Both the position numbers and the translations under genes were made by a program. From Sporosarcina obsidiansis (GTDB lineage: Bacteria > Bacillota > Bacilli > Bacillales_A > Planococcaceae), in NCBI RefSeq assembly GCF_009651005.1, contig NZ_WHVW01000015.1, positions 1 through 64,000 on the forward strand: a DNA stretch of 64,000 nt. Reading direction: 5' to 3'. The notes beneath the pieces were generated by a model. It ran no database searches and was not told the DNA's origin. It was given only the letters and a program-made list of their open reading frames with translations. Numbering within the stretch: the stretch's first letter is position 1; the number at the start of each line of letters is the position of its first letter. Of the stretch, positions 56,530-64,000 are shown in pieces.

Positions 56530-57135
56530 ATGGAAGATCTTTCTCGTCACATCGTCATCCAGTTCGGCGATGTACAGGAGAAAGTCTTCCATTTCTTTTT
56601 GACCATTTTCAACGGCCTTGTCTGCAGCAGCCAAAAATTCTAAATGCGAAGTAGATTCCACAGCAATTTGAGTCGCTTGTTTCGTTTCGTCAACTGTCTG
56701 AACTACTGGTTCTTCCGTCGAAATAGGCTCTTCTAGTAAAGCGGCTGCATCCTCTAAATGTACTGCCCATTCTAAACGCAAACCTCCATCTTCAAGCTGT
56801 TCGGCGCGTACTTCTTTAACCTGTAGATCAAGTGAACCTGCAATATCTGATGGTAAATCCACATTCAACGGAACGGCATACTCAAAATACCCTTTGCCAT
56901 TTTCTACTTCCACATCATCAATGACCAATCGATCCTCTTTAGACGACTCAACAGGCTTGTCTTGGTCAAATAAGACATTTGCAGCAATATGATAAATACC
57001 CTGTAAACGGATCGCATCTTCCGTTCGATCCTCCGTAAAACCAGGCGTCACCTTTAGTTCAGCAGCTTCTGAAAAAGCACCATACTCAGCAGGAAAATAA
57101 AATGTTTCGTGTAATTTCCATTCATGTGTAGTCAA
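56476..57135 (-). CDS. spoVID: SpoVID-like spore coat protein, lacking the LysM domain
   Basis: 219 residues. The N-terminal region (WKLHETFYFPAEYGAFSEAAELKVTP...IRLQGIYHIAANV) fits the SpoVID N-terminal domain, which in B. subtilis drives spore encasement by the coat with SafA. B. subtilis SpoVID has about 575 residues with a long acidic middle and a C-terminal LysM; here the acidic part is short and no LysM is visible before the stop. Position between hemL and valS is conserved. TTG 57135, after AAAAGGAGTG. Confidence 0.78.
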   Translation of the reverse strand: MTTHEWKLHETFYFPAEYGAFSEAAELKVTPGFTEDRTEDAIRLQGIYHIAANVLFDQDKPVESSKEDRLVIDDVEVENGKGYFEYAVPLNVDLPSDIAGSLDLQVKEVRAEQLEDGGLRLEWAVHLEDAAALLEEPISTEEPVVQTVDETKQATQIAVESTSHLEFLAAADKAVENGQKEMEDFLLYIAELDDDVTRKIFHSNNVFIEAERQTSEETE

Positions 57136-57250
57136 TCCGCTTCACTCCTTTTCTTAACTCAGGCTACTATATGAAATTACTGAAGCGATTAGAAGTAGTA
57201 CCGTTGTAATACATTAAAAAAGGTAGAGGGAATTTTTCCGTGTCATCGAA

Positions 57251-57397
57251 CTATTTGTCCAACGCGCCAAAAACTCCGACAACCGCTCCAAACTCTACAA
57301 TGAACGAGCCATTCCACTATGTTACCGAGCCAAAGTCAACGCTTACCGAGCGTATGTCCTGTTGATCCGAGCGAAACACTCAACAGACCGAGCTATT
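57251..57397 (-). repeat. Exact 21-bp-period diverged repeat array (locus E, 7 units)
   Basis: Seven 21-bp units on the minus strand at 57377-57397, 57356-57376, 57335-57355, 57314-57334, 57293-57313, 57272-57292 and 57251-57271, without indels. First 11 bases include AATAGCTCGGT, TTTCGCTCGGA, ATACGCTCGGT, TTTGGCTCGGT, AATGGCTCGTT, TTTGGAGCGGT and TTTGGCGCGTT. It occupies the gap between the hemL terminator and the SpoVID-like gene; the remaining 115 bp before that gene show no clear element. Confidence 0.9.
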
Positions 57398-57430
57398 CGC
57401 TCCTATCTTGGTCTGCACTTATCGTACACG

Positions 57431-57463
57431 CAAAAAAACGCTGAGCGAAGTTCACTCAGCGTT
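57431..57463 (-). terminator. Terminator after hemL
   Basis: Minus strand: AACGCTGAGTGAAC and TTCGCTCAGCGTT, then TTTTTG. It closes the hem operon. Confidence 0.9.
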
Positions 57464-57476
57464 CTACATAACATCT

Positions 57477-58772
57477 TTATGATCTTTTCAACTTCCCAAA
57501 TACCGTATGGAAAGCCTCTACCGTTTTCGCAATATGCTCTTCCGTATGAGCCGCAGACAAGAACATACCTTCGAACTGGGAAGGCGGCAAGAAAATGCCT
57601 TCTTCAGCCATCAAACGATAGTATTCCGCAAATAGCTCCAAATCAGACGTTTTAGCTTGCTCATAATCGTAGACACGTTCATTGGTGAAGAAGAATCCAA
57701 TCATCGAGCCTGCACGATTAACTGTATGTGGAATGCCATTCGCCGATGCAGCTTCCCGGAAACCTGCCTCTAATTGATCGCCCAATTGAATAAAACGATC
57801 ATATGATTGCGGAGTCAATTTTTTCAATGTCTCAATCCCCGCAGTCATGGCAAGTGGATTCCCAGACAACGTACCTGCCTGATAGACCGTTCCAGCAGGT
57901 GCGATGTTCTCCATGATTTCACGTTTCCCACCATACGCACCGACTGGCAATCCGCCACCGATTACTTTACCAAGACATGTCAAATCAGGAGAAATACCAA
58001 AATGACCTTGCGCACAATTATATCCTACACGGAAACCTGTCATGACTTCATCAAAAATCAATAATGTACCATTCGCAGTCGTCAGTTCACGCAAGCCTTC
58101 AAGGAAACCTGGTTCTGGAGCGACTACTCCCATATTACCGGCTACTGGCTCCACAATGACTCCAGCCAAATCATCTCCAAATTGCTCGAATGCCGCTTTA
58201 ACACTTTCCAAGTCATTATAAGCTACTGTAATCGTATTTTGTGCAATCGATTCAGGAACACCCGGACTATCCGGCAAACCTAATGTTGCCACACCAGACC
58301 CCGCTTTGATCAATAAAGAGTCACCATGCCCATGATAGCAACCTTCGAACTTTAAGATTTTATTGCGTCCTGTGTAGCCACGCGCCAAGCGAAGCGCACT
58401 CATTGTCGCTTCTGTACCTGAAGATACCATGCGCACCATTTCAATGGATGGCACACGATCAATGACGATTTCTGCGAGTTCATTCTCGACTAACGTAGGC
58501 GCACCAAAGCTTGTCCCCGTTTCGGCAACTTTCTGAATTGCCGACACAACATCTGGATCGGTATGTCCTAAAATGAGGGGTCCCCATGATAGAACATAAT
58601 CGATATATTCATTGCCATCAATGTCCTTGATGATCGCGCCTTTTCCACTCTCCATGAAGATTGGGTCCATATTTACAGATTTAAATGCCCGAACAGGTGA
58701 ATTGACTCCGCCCGGCAATAAATCGACAGCTTTCTTGAATGCTTGTTCAGATTTCGTATAAGTTCTTCCCAA
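57477..58772 (-). CDS. hemL: Glutamate-1-semialdehyde 2,1-aminomutase
   Basis: PLP enzyme making 5-aminolevulinate from glutamate-1-semialdehyde (C5 pathway). 431 residues with [13 protein letters not shown] at the start, [25 protein letters not shown] and the PLP-lysine region [16 protein letters not shown] (Lys near 268). It abuts hemB (stop directly followed by start). Last gene of hemXCDBL. Confidence 0.97.
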   Translation of the reverse strand: MGRTYTKSEQAFKKAVDLLPGGVNSPVRAFKSVNMDPIFMESGKGAIIKDIDGNEYIDYVLSWGPLILGHTDPDVVSAIQKVAETGTSFGAPTLVENELAEIVIDRVPSIEMVRMVSSGTEATMSALRLARGYTGRNKILKFEGCYHGHGDSLLIKAGSGVATLGLPDSPGVPESIAQNTITVAYNDLESVKAAFEQFGDDLAGVIVEPVAGNMGVVAPEPGFLEGLRELTTANGTLLIFDEVMTGFRVGYNCAQGHFGISPDLTCLGKVIGGGLPVGAYGGKREIMENIAPAGTVYQAGTLSGNPLAMTAGIETLKKLTPQSYDRFIQLGDQLEAGFREAASANGIPHTVNRAGSMIGFFFTNERVYDYEQAKTSDLELFAEYYRLMAEEGIFLPPSQFEGMFLSAAHTEEHIAKTVEAFHTVFGKLKRS

Positions 58773-59753
58773 TTAGTTCTCCTCCAGCCAGCGAGCAGCG
58801 TCTTTTGCATGATACGTCATAATAATGTCTGCGCCTGCACGCTTCATACTTGTCAACGTTTCTAAAACAATTTTCTTCTCATCGACCCAGCCATTTTGAG
58901 CGGCTGCTTTTACCATCGCATATTCGCCGCTGACGTTATACGCTACAACTGGCAACAATACATGGTTTTTCACGTCGCGAATAATATCTAAATAAGATAA
59001 TGCGGGTTTCACGATCAAAAAGTCGGCACCTTCTAAAATATCAGATTCCGCTTCTCGCATCGCTTCCATTCGGTTCGCTGGATCCATTTGATAGGTCTTG
59101 CGATCACCGAATTGTGGTGTTGATTGCGCAGCATCACGGAATGGACCATAATACGCAGACGCATATTTCACCGCATACGACATGATCGGAATATGTTGGA
59201 ATCCTGCTTCATCAAGTGCTTGACGAATCACAGCTACGAAACCATCCATCATATTCGACGGGGCAATAATATCAGCTCCTGCTTTCGCCTGGCTAACCGC
59301 TGTTTTTGCTAATAACTCCAAGCTAGCGTCATTATCCACATCCATCCCGTGAATAACGCCACAATGTCCATGGTCCGTATATTCACATAAACAAGTGTCT
59401 GCAACGACAACTAAGTTCGGATGACGCTCCTTCACGGCACGAGTTGCACGCTGAATGATCCCTTCATCATCATAAGCTCCTGAGCCAACTGCATCTTTGC
59501 CGGAAGGAATGCCGAATAAAATGATGGAAGAAATGCCAAGATCCACTACTTCATCTGTCTCTTTCAGCAATAAATCAATCGAAAATTGGTCCACACCCGG
59601 CATCGACGCGATGGGATTTCGTATATTCTCACCTTCCGTGACAAATAGCGGATAAATAAAGTCAGCCGCTTTAATAGAGGTCTCTCGCACCATCGCACGT
59701 ACAGTCGGATGTGTACGAAGTCGACGATGTCGCTTGAATTCAATTGGATTCAT
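58773..59753 (-). CDS. hemB: Delta-aminolevulinic acid dehydratase (porphobilinogen synthase)
   Basis: Condenses two 5-aminolevulinates to porphobilinogen. 326 residues; zinc-site cysteines in [14 protein letters not shown], and the two Schiff-base lysines in [15 protein letters not shown] and [12 protein letters not shown]. The start overlaps hemD by 14 bp. Confidence 0.97.
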   Translation of the reverse strand: MNPIEFKRHRRLRTHPTVRAMVRETSIKAADFIYPLFVTEGENIRNPIASMPGVDQFSIDLLLKETDEVVDLGISSIILFGIPSGKDAVGSGAYDDEGIIQRATRAVKERHPNLVVVADTCLCEYTDHGHCGVIHGMDVDNDASLELLAKTAVSQAKAGADIIAPSNMMDGFVAVIRQALDEAGFQHIPIMSYAVKYASAYYGPFRDAAQSTPQFGDRKTYQMDPANRMEAMREAESDILEGADFLIVKPALSYLDIIRDVKNHVLLPVVAYNVSGEYAMVKAAAQNGWVDEKKIVLETLTSMKRAGADIIMTYHAKDAARWLEEN

Positions 59754-60516
59754 TTAAAAAAACTTCCTTTCGTTTGGCCAGTGCGTGAACTAGCTCAACT
59801 AATGTGTACGTTTCAGGCTTTACATGAACAGGTGCTCCTATTTTCAATAGGGCACGTTCCGTCACATGCCCAATGGCACAGACCGTAAACCCTTTCCATG
59901 TTGTCAGAGGTGCAACACGAGAAGCAAAAACATCCACCGCGGATGGACTAGCGAACAAAACTGAAACTTGTTCTTTATGGGTAATTTGTTTAATCAATTT
60001 ATCAATTGCACTCGTAGCGCTTTTCGTTTCATAGACAGTCCATTCCGTCACATGAAACGGCAATTCTTCGCGTATCAAGCTACCGGCCAACGACCCTTTT
60101 AAAAACACAACACTCAGTTGTTCCGACTCACTCGGTTTAAATTGGCGGACAAAGACATCTGCGCTAAAAACAGTCGGAATGAATGAAACAGAAAAGCCGA
60201 GCTTATCTAATGCGGCGGCTGTCCGAGTTCCCACAGCAGCTACTTTCCCCTTAAATGATGACGATGTAAATCGAAAACGTTCCATTTTTGATCGAAAAGC
60301 CCCCACAGCACTTTGACTTGTAAAAATAAGCCAATCCGCTTGCAGAGCCCGCTGAAGTTGCTGCTGATCGTCTTTCTTCAATACTTCCTCCACTTCAATA
60401 AGTGGAATTGAAACAGGAGAGCCGCCATACTGTTTGACAAGTTCAGCGGCTTCCGGAGATTTAGGTGTTCCTGTAAAAATAACCGTTTCTCCTGTTAACG
60501 GTAGTGCTTTACGCAT
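59740..60516 (-). CDS. hemD: Uroporphyrinogen-III synthase
   Basis: Closes and inverts ring D of hydroxymethylbilane. 258 residues; the family is poorly conserved, but [38 protein letters not shown] and [16 protein letters not shown] are typical, and position between hemC and hemB decides the call. It overlaps hemC by 8 bp and hemB by 14 bp. Confidence 0.93.
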   Translation of the reverse strand: MRKALPLTGETVIFTGTPKSPEAAELVKQYGGSPVSIPLIEVEEVLKKDDQQQLQRALQADWLIFTSQSAVGAFRSKMERFRFTSSSFKGKVAAVGTRTAAALDKLGFSVSFIPTVFSADVFVRQFKPSESEQLSVVFLKGSLAGSLIREELPFHVTEWTVYETKSATSAIDKLIKQITHKEQVSVLFASPSAVDVFASRVAPLTTWKGFTVCAIGHVTERALLKIGAPVHVKPETYTLVELVHALAKRKEVFLNESN

Positions 60517-61438
60517 CCATTTCCGCCTTCACTTTCTCGATTACTTCAGAGGCACCTTGGTCGCGCAGAAGTTTCGCCACTTCTTTACCAACCTGGACAG
60601 GATCAGTTCCTTTCAATGTTTCACGGAAAACTTCAATCGCATCTGGAGACGCAATAAAACCAGTCAATTCGACTTCATTTCCATCGAAAGTCGCAAATCC
60701 GGCGATTGGTACTTGACATGAACCATCCATTTCAGAAAGGAAAGTACGTTCAGCTTCCAGTTCTACCCATGTTTTACGATCTGTCAATTTAGACAATTCA
60801 TCCAATAGTTCCTGATCATCTTCACGACATTCAACAGCTAATGCACCTTGTCCAACAGCAGGAATACAATCATCAAGCGCAAGATATTCTGTTACAATAT
60901 CCTCGTTCCAACCCATACGCTTCAACCCTGCTGCAGCTAAAATAATGGCGTCGTACTCCATGTCTTGTAACTTACGTAAACGTGTATCGATGTTACCACG
61001 AATCCATTTAATCTCTAAGTCAGGGCGTAGCATCAATAGCTGTGAACTACGACGCAGACTGGATGTACCAACAACTGCACCAATCGGTAGGTCCATGAAG
61101 CGAACATGGTCATTGGCAATGTAGGCATCTCGTGGATCTACACGCTCTGGAATACAACCAACAGTTAAACCATCCGGAATAACAGCCGGCATATCTTTCA
61201 TACTATGTACCGCAAAATCAATTTCTTTTGAAAAAAGTGCCTGCTGGATTTCTTTGACGAATAGTCCTTTGCCGCCAACTTTCGACAGCATAACATCTAA
61301 AATCTGATCGCCTTTCGTAACAATTTCTTTCACCTCAAACTCAAATGGCGCACCTGCTTGCTTCAGTTGATCAATGAACCAGTTCGTTTGTGTCAATGCT
61401 AATTTACTTCTTCGGGAACCTACAATAATTTTTCTCAC
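60509..61438 (-). CDS. hemC: Hydroxymethylbilane synthase (porphobilinogen deaminase)
   Basis: Polymerises four porphobilinogens to hydroxymethylbilane on a dipyrromethane cofactor. 309 residues: [13 protein letters not shown] at the start, [12 protein letters not shown], and the cofactor Cys in [13 protein letters not shown] (about 241). It starts 15 bp after hemX. Confidence 0.97.
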   Translation of the reverse strand: MRKIIVGSRRSKLALTQTNWFIDQLKQAGAPFEFEVKEIVTKGDQILDVMLSKVGGKGLFVKEIQQALFSKEIDFAVHSMKDMPAVIPDGLTVGCIPERVDPRDAYIANDHVRFMDLPIGAVVGTSSLRRSSQLLMLRPDLEIKWIRGNIDTRLRKLQDMEYDAIILAAAGLKRMGWNEDIVTEYLALDDCIPAVGQGALAVECREDDQELLDELSKLTDRKTWVELEAERTFLSEMDGSCQVPIAGFATFDGNEVELTGFIASPDAIEVFRETLKGTDPVQVGKEVAKLLRDQGASEVIEKVKAEMDA

Positions 61439-61453
61439 AATACTCTTCCTTCC

Positions 61454-62284
61454 TTAAATCCATAAATGAAATTGAGACAATGTACTGCCTAAAAAGAAAT
61501 TCACTACCGTAAAAAGAAATGCCAAAACTGTCATCCAGGCAAACTCCATGGACTGAAGCTTTCCTTTATGATGAAAATAAATGACTCCAGTATAGACCAA
61601 GAGTACTGCAAATGATCCCATAATCTTAACATCCCAAATCGACCAATCGGCAAGCGCTACATAGGCCCACTGAACTCCAAATAGTAGACTGACGAATAAT
61701 ATCGGAATTCCAGTATAAATGGACATCTTCATTCCCATCATCGTTTGATGCAAATTCGGCAAACTGGAAAATTGTTTTGACCATTTTTTCTTCTTCAAAA
61801 CTTTATAAACAATTAAATACAATATCGCAAAAACAAATGCTAAGGCAAACACGGCATAGGAGAGGATCGCAGTCGTAATATGAATAAATAATACTTCCGA
61901 TATGAGTGACTCCCCGACTGTGGACTCAGAATATTTCAGGTTAGAAAATACATGAATCATTAAGAAGGTGAATCCGATGATATTCGTAAAAAAGACCATG
62001 AAATTTACTTTATAAATTAGTTGGAATACAATGGATAACGTCACTAACAGCCATACATAAAAATAGATCCCTTCGACAAGCGATAATACAGGAAATCGAT
62101 TCATTTCTATAATATATAGCAATAGTATCGCGCTCTGCGTGACCCAGACGGTGACGATTAACCAGAAAGCGATCTGTTGCAACACTTTCTGTTTCTTAAA
62201 GTAGTCAATTAAATAGAAGACAAGACCGAGGGCGTAGATGACGATCATAAATTCCTGAAGTCTTGCCATTGTCAAATCCACCAT
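61454..62284 (-). CDS. hemX: HemX, cytochrome c assembly-type membrane protein
   Basis: 276 residues with about eight hydrophobic segments of the CcsA/CcmC-like superfamily. In B. subtilis HemX lowers the amount of glutamyl-tRNA reductase (HemA). The N-terminus MVDLTMARLQEFMIVIYALG aligns by eye with B. subtilis HemX, so ATG 62284 is kept; ATG 62269 is possible. Unlike the usual contiguous hemAX, 295 bp with a terminator-like hairpin separate it from hemA. I see no strong promoter in that gap. Confidence 0.9.
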   Translation of the reverse strand: MVDLTMARLQEFMIVIYALGLVFYLIDYFKKQKVLQQIAFWLIVTVWVTQSAILLLYIIEMNRFPVLSLVEGIYFYVWLLVTLSIVFQLIYKVNFMVFFTNIIGFTFLMIHVFSNLKYSESTVGESLISEVLFIHITTAILSYAVFALAFVFAILYLIVYKVLKKKKWSKQFSSLPNLHQTMMGMKMSIYTGIPILFVSLLFGVQWAYVALADWSIWDVKIMGSFAVLLVYTGVIYFHHKGKLQSMEFAWMTVLAFLFTVVNFFLGSTLSQFHLWI

Positions 62285-62523
62285 AAACTATTCTCTGCCT
62301 TTCAAGCGAAAACCTCTCTTTTGCATCCAACTCGCATCTATCTTATTGTCTCAAATGAAAGAGCGTTTCTGCAAATGATTGCATCCGTGCAAAGTAAAAA
62401 GATAAAATCCATACAACTAGTAAAATGGGGATTTACATTGCAGGAGGACACTTTCCATTTCATTTGCTACATCTATACACTAAATTTTTTTAGATCATAA
62501 AAACGAAAAGCAGATCGACATAC

Positions 62524-62571
62524 AAAAAAGGGGTCTGTATCGTTCTTGTGAAAGAGCAAGATACAGAACCA
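62524..62571 (-). terminator. Terminator-like hairpin between hemA and hemX
   Basis: Minus strand: CTGTATCttgcTCTT and AAGAacGATACAG form the stem, then ACCCC and TTTTTTG. It lies 9 bp after the hemA stop. Confidence 0.8.
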
Positions 62572-62579
62572 CCAGTTGA

Positions 62580-63956
62580 TTAGTACAAATAATTTAATTC
62601 AGTTGAGTCGATCGCGTTTGTTTTTTCGTCCGCTCGTTTTTGTAAGCGTTCTTTGGCTTGAATGGCTAGCTGTTCTTTTTCTTTCACAACATCTTCGGAA
62701 ATTCCAAAGATCTGTTCAAACAAAGCAAGTTGTTCAGCTGCTTTTTTATCCGTAGCCAGTTCTTTTGCTTGTAAGATCGGTTCTTTTAGCAATTGGTTAA
62801 TGATCGATTTCGTATGCTTATTCAATATTTTCTTTTCCCGTTCTGTTAAATCGGGCATTTTGTTTTCAATACTTAACATCGTTTCACTTTGGATACGGCT
62901 TGCTTTCTTACGAAGTGCAGAAATCATGGGAACGACCCCAAGAGTGGATAGCCATTCTTTGAACATCACAACTTCATGTTCAATCATCAGACCGATTTCA
63001 TCTGCCGCACGTTTACGCTCTGCAAGATTCGCTTCTACAATTCCTTGCAAATCGTCAATATCGTAAAGGAACATATTGGCCAAGTCACCGATTTTTGGAT
63101 CTAGATCCCGCGGAACTGCGATGTCTACCAAAAATAATGGTTTACCTTTACGTAATTTCTCCACGAACTGCATCAACTCAAAATCGATGACATAGTCTGT
63201 TGAACCAGTAGAGCTAATCAGAATATCAGCTTCCAGCAATAAACATTGCAGTTCTTGCATAGATTTAGCTTCCCCATCAAACTTCGCCGCCAATAGTTCT
63301 GCTTTAGAAAATGTTCGATTGATCACTGTGATCTTGCCAACGCCGCTACCCTGCAAGTTCTTAACTGCCAACTCGCCCATTTTCCCCGCACCTAGAATGG
63401 CGATATGCTTATGTTTTAGTGAACCAAAAATTTTCTTTCCAAGTTCCACCGCAGCATAAGAAACCGACACCGCATTTTCACCGATCGCTGTTTCAGAGTG
63501 TGCTTTTTTGGCTGTAGTAATAGCTTGTTTGAATAATTCGTTGAAAATCGTACCTGTAGTACCGATTTCCTGTGCAGTTAGAAAGCTGCTTCGGACTTGT
63601 CCTAAAATCTGCGTTTCACCTAATACCATGGAATCGATTCCAGCAGCAACACGCAATAAGTGTTCCACCGCGCCATCCTCTTCATGAATGATTAAATGGC
63701 TTGAGAATTCCTCCATTGGAATCGCAAACCAATCAGAGAGAAAACGTTTTATATAATATCGTCCTGTATGAAGCTGATCAACGACCGCATAGATTTCTGT
63801 ACGGTTACAAGTAGAAATAACAATATTTTCCAAGATACTTTTTTGCTGTTGCAACGTTTGCATCGCTTGTGGTAGTTCTGCTTCGACGAATGATAATTTT
63901 TCCCTAATTTCGACAGGGGCAGTCCGGTGATTGACACCGACGACAACTGTATGCAT
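62580..63956 (-). CDS. hemA: Glutamyl-tRNA reductase
   Basis: Reduces glutamyl-tRNA(Glu) to glutamate-1-semialdehyde, the first and regulated step of haem synthesis. From ATG 63956 (458 residues) the catalytic Cys is C50 in STCNRTEIY, its usual position, which supports this start over ATG 63995. NADPH-binding [15 protein letters not shown] and the C-terminal dimerisation helix ([18 protein letters not shown]) follow. Expected length for the family. Confidence 0.97.
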   Translation of the reverse strand: MHTVVVGVNHRTAPVEIREKLSFVEAELPQAMQTLQQQKSILENIVISTCNRTEIYAVVDQLHTGRYYIKRFLSDWFAIPMEEFSSHLIIHEEDGAVEHLLRVAAGIDSMVLGETQILGQVRSSFLTAQEIGTTGTIFNELFKQAITTAKKAHSETAIGENAVSVSYAAVELGKKIFGSLKHKHIAILGAGKMGELAVKNLQGSGVGKITVINRTFSKAELLAAKFDGEAKSMQELQCLLLEADILISSTGSTDYVIDFELMQFVEKLRKGKPLFLVDIAVPRDLDPKIGDLANMFLYDIDDLQGIVEANLAERKRAADEIGLMIEHEVVMFKEWLSTLGVVPMISALRKKASRIQSETMLSIENKMPDLTEREKKILNKHTKSIINQLLKEPILQAKELATDKKAAEQLALFEQIFGISEDVVKEKEQLAIQAKERLQKRADEKTNAIDSTELNYLY

Positions 63957-64000
63957 TAGGTGCTCACACCTTTCAAAATCTTTTCGTACCCTCATTATAT

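Noticed and set aside
57251..57397. CRISPR array
   Set aside because: Units are 21 bp in total with no conserved repeat separated by unique spacers, and no cas genes are nearby.

Overview
The window is chromosomal core sequence from an endospore-forming, low-to-moderate GC Bacillales bacterium. Gene order (hisS-aspS, relA-apt-recJ, secDF, ruvAB-queA-tgt-yajC, spo0B-obg-pheBA, rplU-prp-rpmA, spoIVFAB, minCD-mreBCD-radC-maf, comC-folC, valS, hemAXCDBL) follows the Bacillus subtilis map. The protein sequences, frequent TTG starts and a type IV pilus operon between folC and comC suggest a Planococcaceae/Caryophanaceae member such as Sporosarcina; that assignment is inference. Almost all genes are on the minus strand. 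Plus-strand exceptions are an SH3b-amidase, spoVB, two ATP-grasp ligases and a small membrane ORF.

Layout. 1-5.5 kb: 6S RNA, aspS, hisS with a T-box leader, and an N-acetylmuramoyl-L-alanine amidase. 5.7-13.9 kb: dtd, relA, apt, recJ, secDF. 14-16.7 kb: comN-like regulator, spoVB, DUF421 protein. 16.8-21 kb: yajC, tgt, queA, ruvB, ruvA. 21-25.8 kb: FMN reductase, a broken small gene, yebC, a spore-coat-type kinase, a SafA-like LysM protein, pheA. 25.8-29.5 kb: pheB (ACT), obg, spo0B, rpmA, prp, rplU with its leader RNA. 29.5-36.5 kb: spoIVFB/FA, minD/C, mreD/C/B, radC, maf. 36.5-50 kb: spoIIB-like gene and a complete type IV pilus system (prepilin peptidase, PilO, PilN, PilM, two pilins, PilC, PilT, PilB, a VanW-domain protein, a repeat-rich PilX-like protein, two minor pilins). 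50-53 kb: folC and a tandem pair of RimK-like ligases. 53.3-64 kb: valS with a T-box, a shortened SpoVID-like gene and hemL, hemB, hemD, hemC, hemX, hemA.

The genes serve tRNA charging, the stringent response, protein export, DNA repair, cell shape and division-site selection, sporulation (phosphorelay, sigma-K processing, coat morphogenesis, engulfment), haem synthesis and a retractable pilus. The pilus ATPase PilB carries a two-repeat N-terminal domain of the type that binds cyclic-di-GMP.

Two observations stand out. First, intergenic regions hold arrays of highly diverged repeats with an exact 21-bp period (5, 6 and 7 units, no indels), always in the same orientation relative to the upstream gene; two looser 20-22-bp relatives are also present. 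I do not know a description of them. Second, the PilX-like pilus protein has about 18 repeats of 19-21 residues predicted to form a beta-solenoid behind a pilin-type N-terminus.
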